From Dyella choica (GTDB taxonomy: Bacteria > Pseudomonadota > Gammaproteobacteria > Xanthomonadales > Rhodanobacteraceae), in the NCBI RefSeq assembly GCF_003977665.1, contig NZ_RYYV01000028.1, positions 1 to 42,004 of the forward strand: 42,004 nt of DNA, given 5' to 3'. A program made the position numbers and the translations under genes. Below, one piece after another: positions 25,903-34,326 of this stretch. A model generated the notes under the pieces. It worked only from the letters and a program-made list of their open reading frames with translations, searched no databases and had not been told where the DNA came from. Within the stretch, counting starts at the first letter, position 1. Each line of letters starts with the position of its first letter.

Positions 25903-25914
25903 CTGGCTAGCCAG
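25903..25914. promoter_or_regulatory. 12-bp perfect palindrome between pntAA and cdd
   Basis: CTGGCTAGCCAG is a perfect dyad in the 87-bp divergent intergenic space, 52 bp before the pntAA start and 23 bp before the cdd start. Its position would suit an operator for a dimeric regulator, but no protein is identified and the chance of a 12-bp palindrome is not negligible. Confidence 0.35.
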
Positions 25915-25937
25915 ATTCTTGGGATGAGGGAACCCTA

Positions 25938-26351
25938 GTGTCCGAGCCGTTCGACAGTACCACCTTGTTGGACCTTGCCCGTAGCGTGCGCGAGCTGGCC
26001 TACGCCCCCTACTCCCGCTTCCAGGTGGGCGCCGCCTTGCAGACCGGCGATGGCTGCGTGTTCACCGGCTGCAATGTGGAAAACGCCGCCTATGGCCTGT
26101 GCAATTGCGCCGAACGCACTGCACTCTTCAGTGCCATCGCAGCCGGCTACAAGCCAGGCGATTTCATCGCCATCGCAGTTATCGCCGACACGCCGGAACC
26201 CGTAACGCCCTGCGGCTCCTGCCGACAGGTGCTGGCCGAATTGTGCCTGGGCGACATGCCGGTGCTGCTGGCCAACACCGGCGGCGCCACCCGGCAGACA
26301 ACGGTAGCAACCCTGCTGCCCGACGGATTCAGGCTATCTCCCTCAGCGTGA
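25938..26351 (+). CDS. cdd: Cytidine deaminase
   Basis: The product has 137 residues, a tetrameric-type zinc cytidine deaminase converting cytidine and deoxycytidine to uridine and deoxyuridine. Visible signatures are YAPYSRFQVGAAL, GCNVENAAYGLCNCAERTALF (zinc Cys and catalytic Glu in CAE) and PCGSCRQVLAEL with the two further zinc cysteines. The start is GTG at 25938 with GAGGG 7 nt upstream. The stop overlaps that of the convergent alpha/beta hydrolase gene by 9 bp. Confidence 0.97.
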   Translation: MSEPFDSTTLLDLARSVRELAYAPYSRFQVGAALQTGDGCVFTGCNVENAAYGLCNCAERTALFSAIAAGYKPGDFIAIAVIADTPEPVTPCGSCRQVLAELCLGDMPVLLANTGGATRQTTVATLLPDGFRLSPSA

Positions 26352-27236
26352 GCTCTTGGCAGTCAACAATTGCTCCAACGCTGCGTCGAATGCCTGCGGA
26401 TCATCCACGAACACGGCATGGCGTGTGTTTGGCACGGCGATGAAGCGAGCGCCACCGATGCTTGCGGCCATTTGCCTCTGCGCGTCGAGCAAGGGCGACT
26501 GCGCCGAGGCGATCACCAGTGTGGGGCGATCGATCTTCTTGAGGGCCGGCCGGCGATCGGCGCCAAAGATATCCGCAACCAGCATCGCAGTCCCCACTGC
26601 AGGCGGGGTGTGCTGCGCCTGCGCGATCACCGCATCGATATCGGCCGGGGGCTGCCGGAAGATGGAACGCACCATGCCCGCGCTGTAGTCGGCAGGCTGG
26701 GCCGCATAGCGCGACAGGCCGCCAAGAATGGCCTTGCTGAATGCCTTGTTCAGATCCAGTTCGTTCGTCCCTGCGGAAACCGGCGAATCCACGAACACCA
26801 CCCCGGCAAGCGAGCCGGTGCCAAACTGCTGTACATACGCGGCGACATCCTGCGCCCCTTGCGACCAGCCCACCAGCACGCAGCGTTCGATACCCAACGA
26901 TGCGAGCAATTCATGCAGATCTCGTGCGCGCCTTTCCGGCGTATTGCCGGTCGGCATGACCGATGACTCACCCTGCGAACGGGAGTCCACCGCAATCACC
27001 CGCCGATGCGCGGAAAACCGCTGCAATTGCTCGCGCCACAGCGACGCCGTCAGCGTCCAACCGGGAATCAGCACCAGTGCGGGCGCCGCCCGATCCTGGC
27101 CGGCCTGCAAATAATGAATGCGCGCGCCGTCATCGGTGGAAAAATAGCCATTGCCGATCGCAGCCGCCTGATCGGCATGTATCACCGGCGCCAGGGCGAC
27201 CAGCACACTTGCAACCAAGCCTTGCAGCCGTTTCAT
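26343..27236 (-). CDS. Exported alpha/beta hydrolase
   Basis: The product has 297 residues. A signal peptide (MKRLQGLVASVLVALAPVIHA) is followed by an alpha/beta hydrolase domain: oxyanion segment LVLIPGWTLTASLW, VIAVDSRSQGES, nucleophile elbow GWSQG with S125, and the histidine in VPNTRHAVFVDD near the end. The catalytic acid is probably the Asp in the strand before it. Substrates cannot be assigned; the family includes esterases and haloperoxidase-like enzymes. The start is ATG at 27236 with AAGGGA upstream. Longer open frame to 27566 is not needed and would mask the signal peptide. Confidence 0.9.
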   Translation of the reverse strand: MKRLQGLVASVLVALAPVIHADQAAAIGNGYFSTDDGARIHYLQAGQDRAAPALVLIPGWTLTASLWREQLQRFSAHRRVIAVDSRSQGESSVMPTGNTPERRARDLHELLASLGIERCVLVGWSQGAQDVAAYVQQFGTGSLAGVVFVDSPVSAGTNELDLNKAFSKAILGGLSRYAAQPADYSAGMVRSIFRQPPADIDAVIAQAQHTPPAVGTAMLVADIFGADRRPALKKIDRPTLVIASAQSPLLDAQRQMAASIGGARFIAVPNTRHAVFVDDPQAFDAALEQLLTAKSSR

Positions 27237-27364
27237 ACGGGGAGTCCCTTGGAATAGGCGCATGGATCGTAGACCCGGCGCCGCTCCAAAGTCTGTGTGA
27301 CTGAAAGGCGTCGTGACCGGGCGCAGACGGTTGTACGATAAGCGTTTTCCCAGACCCCTCCGCC

Positions 27365-27934
27365 ATGCTCGACGCGCTTTCCCTGCTGCAGCAACGCCAT
27401 TCCGCGCCTTCGCGCCAGCTCGGCGAACCGGCCCCCGACGCAGCCACCCTGCGCAGCATGCTGGAGGCCGCCATTCGCGTGCCCGATCACGGCAAGCTGG
27501 TGCCCTTCCGCCTGATCGCCCTGCGCGGCGAGGCCAAGCTGAAGTTCGGTGCCTTGCTGGCCGCACGCGCCATCCGGCGCGATCCGGACCTGCCCGAGTC
27601 CAAGCGCGAAAAAGAACGCCTGCGGTATACCTTCGCGCCGCTGGTGATGGTGGTGATCGCGCGCATCGACCACGAGCACGGCATTCCGGAAATCGAACAG
27701 AAGCTCTGTGCCGGCAACGTGGCCTACAACATCCTGCAAGGCGCGTATGCGCTCGGCTTCGGTGCCCAGTGGCTGACCGGCTGGGCCGCCTATGACCCGG
27801 AAGTGGCCGAACTGCTGGGCCTGGCGAACCACGAATGCGTGATCGGTTTTGTGCACATCGGCACGCCGCAGGCCGAGATCCCTGACCGCGATCGCCCGGC
27901 GCTCGACGATCTGCTTACGGAATGGAAGGATTGA
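27365..27934 (+). CDS. Nitroreductase family protein, YdjA-like
   Basis: The product has 189 residues, the short single-domain nitroreductase form seen in E. coli YdjA. It has an N-terminal QQRHSAPSRQLGEPAPD segment with the FMN phosphate-binding Arg/Ser positions, AAIRVPDHGKLVPFRLIAL, then NVAYNILQGAYALGFGAQWLTGWAAYDPEV and VIGFVHIGTPQAEIPDRDRP near the C-terminus. It binds FMN as a dimer and reduces nitro compounds or similar acceptors with NAD(P)H; the natural substrate is unknown. The exonuclease gene begins 4 bp beyond its stop, so the two are probably co-transcribed. Confidence 0.93.
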   Translation: MLDALSLLQQRHSAPSRQLGEPAPDAATLRSMLEAAIRVPDHGKLVPFRLIALRGEAKLKFGALLAARAIRRDPDLPESKREKERLRYTFAPLVMVVIARIDHEHGIPEIEQKLCAGNVAYNILQGAYALGFGAQWLTGWAAYDPEVAELLGLANHECVIGFVHIGTPQAEIPDRDRPALDDLLTEWKD

Positions 27935-27938
27935 GCAC

Positions 27939-28835
27939 GTGGCATCTCGTCTGCCCACCGCGCACCTGATCGACGGCAGCCTGTATGTGTTTCGCGCCTG
28001 GCATTCGATGCCGGACGAGTTTCACGACGCCGACGGCCATCCGGTCAACGCGGTGCATGGCTACACACGCTTTCTGTGCGAACTGCTGGAGCGGGAAAAG
28101 CCGTCGCATCTGGCCGTCGCGTTCGACGCCTCGCTCACCACGTCGTTCCGCAACGCGATTTATCCGGCCTACAAGGCGAACCGCGAATTGCCGCCGCCCG
28201 ATCTGGAGCGGCAATTCGTACAGTGCCGCGCCGTAACCGAAGCACTCGGCATCCACGTGATGATCGATCACAGCTTTGAGGCCGACGATCTGATCGGCAG
28301 CACGCTGTGGGGACTGCGCGCACATGGCTTTCGCAGCGTGATCGTCTCCGCTGACAAGGATTTCGGCCAGTTGCTCGGCGAACATGACGAACAATGGGAT
28401 TTCGCGCGCAACTTGCGCTGGGGCCCCGCCGGTGTGTTCGAGCGTTTGGGTGTGCATCCCGAGCAGGTAGCGGATTTCCTTGCCTTGTGTGGCGATGCCG
28501 TGGACAACATTCCCGGGGTACCTGGCATTGGCGCAAAGACGGCTGCCGCGCTGCTCGCCCATTTCGGCAGCCTGGACGAGTTGCTCGATCGCGTGGAGGA
28601 GGTGCCCTTCCTGCGCTTGCGCGGTGCAGCCAGCTGCGCCGCGAAACTGCGCGAGCATGCCGATGCCGCCAGGCTCTATCGCCGGCTCACCCGCATCGCA
28701 CTGGATGCCCCGATCGAAGGCAGTGCCGAAGTACTGGTTCGTCGGCGTGACGTGAGCACGCTGGACGCGCTGTGCGAACAGCTTCGTTTTGGCCCGTTGA
28801 CGCGCAATCGCCTACGCGCGCTCACCAGCGGCTGA
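27939..28835 (+). CDS. 5'-3' exonuclease / flap endonuclease-like protein
   Basis: The product has 298 residues, related to the 5'-nuclease domain of DNA polymerase I and to Xni/ExoIX. Metal-binding acidic residues are in LIDGSLYVFRAW, AVAFDASLTTSFR, SFEADDLIG and VSADKDFGQLL. A helix-three-turn-helix DNA-binding motif lies in CGDAVDNIPGVPGIGAKTAAALLAHFGSL. Tyr and Lys/Arg of the helical arch are in NAIYPAYKANRELPP. It is expected to trim 5' flaps or RNA primers. The start is GTG at 27939 with AAGGA upstream, 4 bp after the nitroreductase stop. It converges on the LysM gene across a 72-bp gap with a long hairpin. Confidence 0.93.
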   Translation: MASRLPTAHLIDGSLYVFRAWHSMPDEFHDADGHPVNAVHGYTRFLCELLEREKPSHLAVAFDASLTTSFRNAIYPAYKANRELPPPDLERQFVQCRAVTEALGIHVMIDHSFEADDLIGSTLWGLRAHGFRSVIVSADKDFGQLLGEHDEQWDFARNLRWGPAGVFERLGVHPEQVADFLALCGDAVDNIPGVPGIGAKTAAALLAHFGSLDELLDRVEEVPFLRLRGAASCAAKLREHADAARLYRRLTRIALDAPIEGSAEVLVRRRDVSTLDALCEQLRFGPLTRNRLRALTSG

Positions 28836-28854
28836 ACCTTCGGCTGCAAGGTGC

Positions 28855-28886
28855 CGGCACGAAATGCCAGTAGGCATCCCGTGCCG
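28855..28886. terminator. Hairpin between convergent exonuclease and LysM genes
   Basis: CGGCACG-AA-ATGCC (28855-28868), loop AGTA, GGCAT-CC-CGTGCCG (28873-28886): two stacked stems (7 and 5 bp) separated by a symmetric AA/CC internal loop. It lies between two convergent stops and could block readthrough in both directions. It lacks a T-tract, so factor-independent termination is not assured. Confidence 0.5.
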
Positions 28887-28907
28887 ATCATAGAAACCTG
28901 AGGATCG

Positions 28908-31487
28908 TCAATAAGGACGGCCGAGAGGATCGTTGGTGTAGGCGATGTGCATCCATTCGGGGTGGTTCTTGGCGATGTCCTGAATTTCCTCCGGCGACAT
29001 GCCGCGATCGCGCATGGCCTGAAGTTGTTCGCCGCCGACACTGATCATCTGTGAGCGGGCACCCGCGTCCGCGACGCCCGCGCCCTCCAGGAACTTGTCT
29101 TCCGCTTCATGGTATTCGCGTTCCTTGACGTAGTGCTCGGCGACACCTATGCCAAGCGAAGCAACCACGGCGACACCCAGGCCGATCGGACCGGCCATGC
29201 CACCCAGGATGTCAGCGCCTCCGAATACGCTAAGGCCGACTCCTGCAGCGCCGACGAGCGACAGGACCTGCGTGGGAATGTCGTGCTTCTCGTAGCCTTC
29301 CTGGGCGGTCTGCGCGAAATACAAAACGTTGAGGACGCCGATGAATTTCTCGGTAGCCGCGCCCGCCAGGTTCGCGCCCAGCCCCCATTTGCCGAGACCG
29401 CCGCTGCGGTCGACCAAACCGACGGCGACGCCGAAGGCCGCTGTATCCTGGACGGCGCCCACCGAGACCGCCAGTTCGGCAAGCTGATTCTTCAGGCTGG
29501 GGTCGTCCGCGGTCGTGCCGCTCTGATTGATCAGCGCACCACCGGATATGGCCAGTGCGGCGGCGCGGAACAACACGCCTGCAGCACCGCTGCTGAAGCT
29601 CATTTCCTTCATTTCGCTCAGCTCATTGCGGGTTGCAGCTACCGCATTGATGCCCTTGCCCTTGGAGGCATCCGCCAGCGACTCGGTCTTCAGCGCTTCA
29701 ATTTCCTCCTGCAGCTTTTTGGTCCCTTCGTCGATATCGGACTTGGGCAGTCCCATGAACCCGGCAACCTCCTTGAGATTGGCCAAGGTTTCATTGACCT
29801 TGGCCACGCTGGCCGGATCGGTGGGATTGAGGCTGGCAAGCGCAGGCAGCACGTTGCGTGACAGATAGGCCGGCCCTACGCTGTTGAGAAACTCCTTGTT
29901 CTTATGGGAAACCTCAATCATGAGCTTGGCGGCTTCGCCGGCATCCTTGCCGTCGAAGATGCTCGGATCTTGCGTGGCGGCGAAGGCGATCGCCTGACGC
30001 GTGGTGTCGTCGTCGGTCAGCTTGCCCAAGTCGTCCCGCGTCGGGGCGATGGACTTCAAATTGTCGGGCACATTCAGCAATTCGCCGAGATCGCCACTGA
30101 AGGCGCGCGCATCGCTCACCAGCTTGTCCTTGGTGGCGGCCAGCTGGTCCTGCCAGTCCTTGCCCTTGGATGCGATATACGAGTCGATCGCCTTTTGTTC
30201 CTGCTCCGAGGTCAGGCCGGGACCGAGATCCTTGATCAGCTCATTGAGTTCCTGGGTCTGCTTGGCATACGTCTGCATGTCTTGCGACAGCGTTTGCTTC
30301 TGCAGAGTGTGCATACCTCCGATGGCCGAACCCAGGATGAGCTTCGCCGCGTCCGATTTTCCTGCCGCCTGCAATTGGCTTGCCACGTCGATGGCCAGCT
30401 TCGCATCGCCACCCTCGCTGATGGCGTCGGTAAACGTGTGCTGGGCAAACGTAGGGTTGTCCTGCTGTTGGCTAGCGATGGTGCTTGCCATCTGCTGCCG
30501 CAGCGTCTGACTTTGTGCATCGTCACCCAAAGCACGATAGACAGCGGCGAGATTCTTGTAAGTTTCCTTATCCGTCGCGGCCAGGGAGGCCACGTTGGCC
30601 GGCGACATTTGCGCCGTCAGATCGTTGGGGTCGGAAGGGGTCCACCAGGTCTGGATGACTTGCCGCGCAATATCCGGCGGCACCTTCTGGACCAGGTCGG
30701 CAAGATCCTTCGCGCCGTCTACAGTGGGTTTGTGGGCGGCCTCCTTGGCGGCATCATTGATCCAGCCTTGCACACGAGGATCGGCGATGACGTGATCGAT
30801 CACGTCCTGCGATTTTCCTTGCAAGTTATTGCTCAGCGCAGCCAGCTTGTCGCTGGCACTCCACGGGCCTGAGAAAGAGGGAATCAGCGCGTTGGTTTGC
30901 TGCTCGATCTGATAAGCGCCGACCGAGGCGCTGATGGCTGACTGCGCCACCGAATCGCCCTGGTGCCGTGCCGCGATGGCGTCGCCGGCGCTTTGGATGA
31001 TCTGGTCGGTTGGCGTTTGGAACTCGGCCGGCACGCCGCCGTTGCGACTGGCGATCTGGCTACCGATTTCATCCCTTATGGCCGTGTCCATCGCCTTCTG
31101 GGCCTGATCCACGCCGGAGGATTCAGCAATTTCCTGCCGTATCGCGCCATTGTGCGGCGCATTGCGAAGGGCGTCATCGCGTTGCTTCACGGCCGCATCG
31201 TAGGCGGCGATTGCTGCATCGGTTTTCTGTGCGGGCGTCTGTGTCGGTGGCGGCTGATCGTCGTTCGCCGGTGTTACCGCATGGGACGGCAAGGCAAGCA
31301 GCGCTATGTGCGAGAGATCGCTATCCACGCTGATGTGGTTGGTCCGCGCCAGCTCTTCCGGGGTAACGCTGTGGGCTGCGGCTACGCTTTGTACCGTGTC
31401 GTGCGGCTGCACGGTGTATTGCGCAGACGAGGCCGGGGGTTGGACGTATTGAGCGACGGAAATGGAGCCGGAATCTGCAGGACGCAT
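28908..31487 (-). CDS. Large LysM-domain protein of unknown function
   Basis: The product has 859 residues, with GGAGG 6 nt before the ATG. I do not recognise the family. There is no signal peptide. A LysM domain (about 23-67; YTVQPHDTVQSVAAAHSVTPEELARTN) is followed by a Pro/Gln linker. A long alanine-, glutamine- and aspartate-rich helical region spans about 85-630. Then come Gly/Ala-rich hydrophobic segments at about 632-653, 671-692, 703-727 and 741-786, and a charged helical tail ending in NDPLGRPY. The sequence contains no cysteine. The layout (no signal peptide, no Cys, N-terminal wall-binding-type domain, C-terminal hydrophobic helices) resembles exported pore-forming or translocated proteins rather than a wall hydrolase; this is inference. 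Neighbours are unrelated, and no secretion genes are in the window. It diverges from a NUDIX gene. Confidence 0.9.
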   Translation of the reverse strand: MRPADSGSISVAQYVQPPASSAQYTVQPHDTVQSVAAAHSVTPEELARTNHISVDSDLSHIALLALPSHAVTPANDDQPPPTQTPAQKTDAAIAAYDAAVKQRDDALRNAPHNGAIRQEIAESSGVDQAQKAMDTAIRDEIGSQIASRNGGVPAEFQTPTDQIIQSAGDAIAARHQGDSVAQSAISASVGAYQIEQQTNALIPSFSGPWSASDKLAALSNNLQGKSQDVIDHVIADPRVQGWINDAAKEAAHKPTVDGAKDLADLVQKVPPDIARQVIQTWWTPSDPNDLTAQMSPANVASLAATDKETYKNLAAVYRALGDDAQSQTLRQQMASTIASQQQDNPTFAQHTFTDAISEGGDAKLAIDVASQLQAAGKSDAAKLILGSAIGGMHTLQKQTLSQDMQTYAKQTQELNELIKDLGPGLTSEQEQKAIDSYIASKGKDWQDQLAATKDKLVSDARAFSGDLGELLNVPDNLKSIAPTRDDLGKLTDDDTTRQAIAFAATQDPSIFDGKDAGEAAKLMIEVSHKNKEFLNSVGPAYLSRNVLPALASLNPTDPASVAKVNETLANLKEVAGFMGLPKSDIDEGTKKLQEEIEALKTESLADASKGKGINAVAATRNELSEMKEMSFSSGAAGVLFRAAALAISGGALINQSGTTADDPSLKNQLAELAVSVGAVQDTAAFGVAVGLVDRSGGLGKWGLGANLAGAATEKFIGVLNVLYFAQTAQEGYEKHDIPTQVLSLVGAAGVGLSVFGGADILGGMAGPIGLGVAVVASLGIGVAEHYVKEREYHEAEDKFLEGAGVADAGARSQMISVGGEQLQAMRDRGMSPEEIQDIAKNHPEWMHIAYTNDPLGRPY

Positions 31488-31631
31488 TGCGAACCTCCAC
31501 CAGGGACCATTCCGGGCATTTGAGGTCGATTGTCATCCTCCTGCAATAAGGGATTTCCCTAGATGAATGCCTTCCTACCCTCCGCCTGAGCTCCCATAAT
31601 GGAACACCGGCTTTCTGGCGAAGTGGCTCTC

Positions 31632-32198
31632 ATGAACGACATCAAACACAAACCTGAAGACGCGGACGCTGCTCCCGAAACGCTGCATCAGGGACGCTGG
31701 CTGCGCTTGCGCCGCCGTGGGCGCTGGGAATACGCCGAACGCAACAATCCCGGCGGTGCCGTGATCATTCTTGCCGTAACGCCGGAAGACAAGCTGCTGT
31801 TCGTGGAGCAATATCGCGTAGCCGTGCAAAAGTTCACCATCGAGATGCCGGCCGGTCTGGTCGGCGATCTGGCTGATCAACAGCATGAGGGCGCACTCAT
31901 CGCCGCGCAGCGCGAACTGGAAGAAGAAACCGGCTATCGCTGCAGCCACGTCAGTTATGTGCACGAAGGTCCGTCATCCTCCGGCATGAGCAACGAGCTG
32001 ATCACGTTCGTGCGCGCACACAATCTGGTGAAAGTGAGTGATGGCGGCGGCGATGCCACCGAAAACATCACCGTGCACGAAGTGCCGCGACGCGAAGCGG
32101 GCGCGTGGCTGATGGCGCGTGCGAAAGACGGGTACTCGGTCGATCCGAAGCTGTTCGCGGGCTTGTGGTTCATCGAGCATGCCGCGTCCTTCGGTTGA
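31632..32198 (+). CDS. NUDIX hydrolase, ADP-ribose pyrophosphatase-like
   Basis: The product has about 188 residues. The NUDIX helix is EGALIAAQRELEEETGY, with the RE...EE metal-binding core, preceded by FTIEMPAGLVGDLADQQH. The FVEQYR and EMPAGLV segments are typical of ADP-sugar pyrophosphatases, which clear ADP-ribose or nucleotide sugars. The loop between AGLVGD and the helix is a few residues longer than in the usual G-x5-E box. The start is uncertain: ATG at 31632 fits the family N-terminus, ATG at 31599 is in frame upstream. It diverges from the LysM gene and is followed by a paired REP. Confidence 0.88.
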   Translation: MNDIKHKPEDADAAPETLHQGRWLRLRRRGRWEYAERNNPGGAVIILAVTPEDKLLFVEQYRVAVQKFTIEMPAGLVGDLADQQHEGALIAAQRELEEETGYRCSHVSYVHEGPSSSGMSNELITFVRAHNLVKVSDGGGDATENITVHEVPRREAGAWLMARAKDGYSVDPKLFAGLWFIEHAASFG

Positions 32199-32220
32199 AC
32201 CTCTCCCGGCCGCGCACAAG

Positions 32221-32287
32221 ACAGGCTGGGATGACAATCCCAGCTCCATGCCAGCTTCCAGAGGCTGGGATTAACATCCCAGCCTAC
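32221..32287. repeat. Paired REPs (BIME) after the NUDIX gene
   Basis: A plus-strand copy (32221-32244; head ACAG instead of GTAG, then GCTGGGAT, GACA, ATCCCAGC) and a minus-strand copy (32264-32287; GCTGGGAT, TAAC, ATCCCAGC, CTAC) are separated by 19 bp. The arrangement and spacing are nearly the same as in the pair after prfA. Confidence 0.85.
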
Positions 32288-32386
32288 CCTCTCTGTGCGA
32301 TGTAGGGCTCCAGGTGGGGCAGGACATGGGTACACCCCGATCTGCCGTTTAGGCTGGCCTCGGAATCCTCATCCGTGCGGGCGAAT

Positions 32387-33427
32387 TTACGCGTCGACCC
32401 TCAGCACGCGTGCGCGCCAAAACGCCAGGGCGGCGCCCACCACCGCGAGCGCAAACCAGACGGCAGCGGTCGAGTTGCCATTGCCGAGCCACAACACCGC
32501 ATTGACCGCCCCGATCACCAGCACAGCTATGGCCGGCGCAAGAATCGGGTCGACACGCCGGTAGTGCCAGCGCAGCAGCAAGGCTGCGCCCAAGCCGGCC
32601 AGCAGCACAGCAAGCAGGCGACGCGGCCAGGGATATTCGGGTTGCAACGGCGAATCGGGAAAAATCACCGACAGCGGCACATCCCCGGGTTGCACCGCGA
32701 AACCGATACCATCGGTCGCGTCGATCGCCGGAAGCAGCTTGTTGCCTTCGACCCTCGCCACGATGGTGACGGTCTGCGCCGGCACGGCTTCCCATGTCAC
32801 GCGCAGATCACCGACTTGCGGATGCGAAGGCACCGGGCTGGTGACCAGTCCATCGTCATACAGGCTGAAACTTGCAGCGAGATTGCCGGGCAGCCTACGC
32901 AGATCGGGCTTGACCGGCTCACTGCCGATAAGCGCATGTACCAGCGCCGGGGCGAGCACGAAATCGTTCAAGCGCACCAAGCTCGCATCGAACTGGGCGC
33001 CTTCAAGCGGAAACTTGTCTGGATTGGCATGGCCTTGCGGATAATGGGCCGAATCGACGGGATGATCCTGCCAGTCCAATTCATAGGTCGGCGTATCGCC
33101 GTAGTGAAGCTCGCGCCACTGGAACATCTGCACGTGGCGTATCAGCACCGGCTGGTCGGTTTGCTGGTTGAACTGCGGATCGAGCGGCGCCTCCACCACC
33201 TGCACAGGGCCGGCCACGCGCACCATGTAGCCCTGCAGGCTGGCATCAGGGCGGCCATTGGCGCCAAGATCCAGCACGTCGCCGCCATGCCGCTTCATTT
33301 GTGCGCTGTAATCGAGCTGGCCCCTTTCGACCACCGCCCCCGAACCGGCACCCAGCAGCAGCAGGACTGCACCCAGGGCAGGCAGCAACAAATCACGGAT
33401 GGAGAGTGGCTTTCGCTCGCCGCTCAT
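32387..33427 (-). CDS. TMEM43-family membrane protein
   Basis: The product has 346 residues. An N-terminal membrane helix (LLLPALGAVLLLLGAG) is followed by a large extracytoplasmic domain and then three or four C-terminal helices (RLLAVLLAGLGAALLL, ILAPAIAVLVIGAVNAVLWLG, AAVWFALAVVGAALAFW). The TMEM43/DUF1625 signature is visible: RHVQMFQWRELHYGDTPTYELDWQDHPVDS, then GHANPDKFPLEGAQFDA and LNDFVLAPALVHAL. Human TMEM43 (LUMA) is an inner-nuclear-membrane protein; the bacterial role is unknown. The start is ATG at 33427 with GGAGG 4 nt upstream. It follows the MBL-fold gene by 25 bp and may be co-transcribed with it. Confidence 0.85.
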   Translation of the reverse strand: MSGERKPLSIRDLLLPALGAVLLLLGAGSGAVVERGQLDYSAQMKRHGGDVLDLGANGRPDASLQGYMVRVAGPVQVVEAPLDPQFNQQTDQPVLIRHVQMFQWRELHYGDTPTYELDWQDHPVDSAHYPQGHANPDKFPLEGAQFDASLVRLNDFVLAPALVHALIGSEPVKPDLRRLPGNLAASFSLYDDGLVTSPVPSHPQVGDLRVTWEAVPAQTVTIVARVEGNKLLPAIDATDGIGFAVQPGDVPLSVIFPDSPLQPEYPWPRRLLAVLLAGLGAALLLRWHYRRVDPILAPAIAVLVIGAVNAVLWLGNGNSTAAVWFALAVVGAALAFWRARVLRVDA

Positions 33428-33452
33428 CAAACCTCCGGCTGGGGGGATGTGT

Positions 33453-34301
33453 TCAAGCAATGCCGCGTAGTTCGGGCTGCTCGTCAGCCGTACCATAGCG
33501 CCCGCGCTCATCGCGTGTCACGCGAGCTACCGCACAGGCGTGATCATGCGTGAAGAACAGCCTCACGTTGCGCGCCAGCTTGTCTTCAAGGAACGCGCGC
33601 TTTTCGTCGATCAGCACCTCCGCAAAGCGGTCGTAGCCCATGGTGATGGGCAGATGCACCCAGGACCGCCCTGGAATCAGGTCTGCGCAAAAAACCACGC
33701 CGGCCACTTCCGACAGCATCAGGCCAGGCGTGTGGCCGTCCGAAAAGTGGAAGCGCACGGTCCGCCCGAGCGCCTGCGAATACTCGCCCGCCACCAGTTC
33801 CAGCCGCCCGCTGTCCTCAAGCAGCTGATGCAGCTCGGGAATGAAGGAAGCGCGATCACGCGGATGCGGCTTCAACGCGCGCTGCCAGTGCTGGGCGCCG
33901 ACCAGGAAGCGCGCATGCGGGAACAACAACCGTGGTGCCCTGCCCTCCTCCCATGCCGCCAGCAAACCGCCGGCGTGGTCGAAGTGCAGATGCGAGAGCA
34001 CCACCACGTCGATATCTTCATGCGACAAGCCGACCGCCGCGAGCGAATCGAGCAGCACATGTCGGCTTTCCACCACACCGTAGCGCTCGCGTAATGCAGG
34101 CTCGAAGAAGGCGCCTATGCCGGTTTCGAACAGCACATGACGGCCTTCCAGATCCGTGGCCAGCAGGCAGCGGCAGGCCAGAGGAATACGGTTGGACTCG
34201 TCCGGCTCGATCCAGCGCGACCACATCGACTTCGGCGCATTGCCGAACATCGCGCCGCCATCGAGTTTTTGGGTATTGCCGTTGAGCGACCGCAGTTGCA
34301 T
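33453..34301 (-). CDS. Metallo-beta-lactamase-fold hydrolase
   Basis: The product has 282 residues. The dizinc signature is [10 protein letters not shown] (H104, H106, D108, H109), with further ligands in [19 protein letters not shown] and FFTHDHACA. The DGHTPG segment and overall length match lactonase-like or AHL-lactonase-like MBL proteins, but the substrate is not deducible. There is no signal peptide. The start ATG at 34301 has GAGG 8 nt upstream. A paired REP lies just upstream, and the TMEM43-like gene follows. Confidence 0.9.
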   Translation of the reverse strand: MQLRSLNGNTQKLDGGAMFGNAPKSMWSRWIEPDESNRIPLACRCLLATDLEGRHVLFETGIGAFFEPALRERYGVVESRHVLLDSLAAVGLSHEDIDVVVLSHLHFDHAGGLLAAWEEGRAPRLLFPHARFLVGAQHWQRALKPHPRDRASFIPELHQLLEDSGRLELVAGEYSQALGRTVRFHFSDGHTPGLMLSEVAGVVFCADLIPGRSWVHLPITMGYDRFAEVLIDEKRAFLEDKLARNVRLFFTHDHACAVARVTRDERGRYGTADEQPELRGIA

Positions 34302-34326
34302 GACTTAAGCCTCTAGCAGTGAGGGC

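Noticed and set aside
31321-31536. A small minus-strand frame starting ATG at 31536 directly behind AGGAGG
   Set aside because: The Shine-Dalgarno-like sequence abuts the ATG with no spacing, and the frame runs out of phase through the start of the well-supported LysM gene.
31488-31600. Possible type III secretion (PIP-box, TTCG-N16-TTCG) promoter before the LysM gene
   Set aside because: No TTCG-N15/16-TTCG pair followed by a -10 was found on the minus strand. Only a small AGGGA-TT-TCCCT palindrome (31549-31560) is present.
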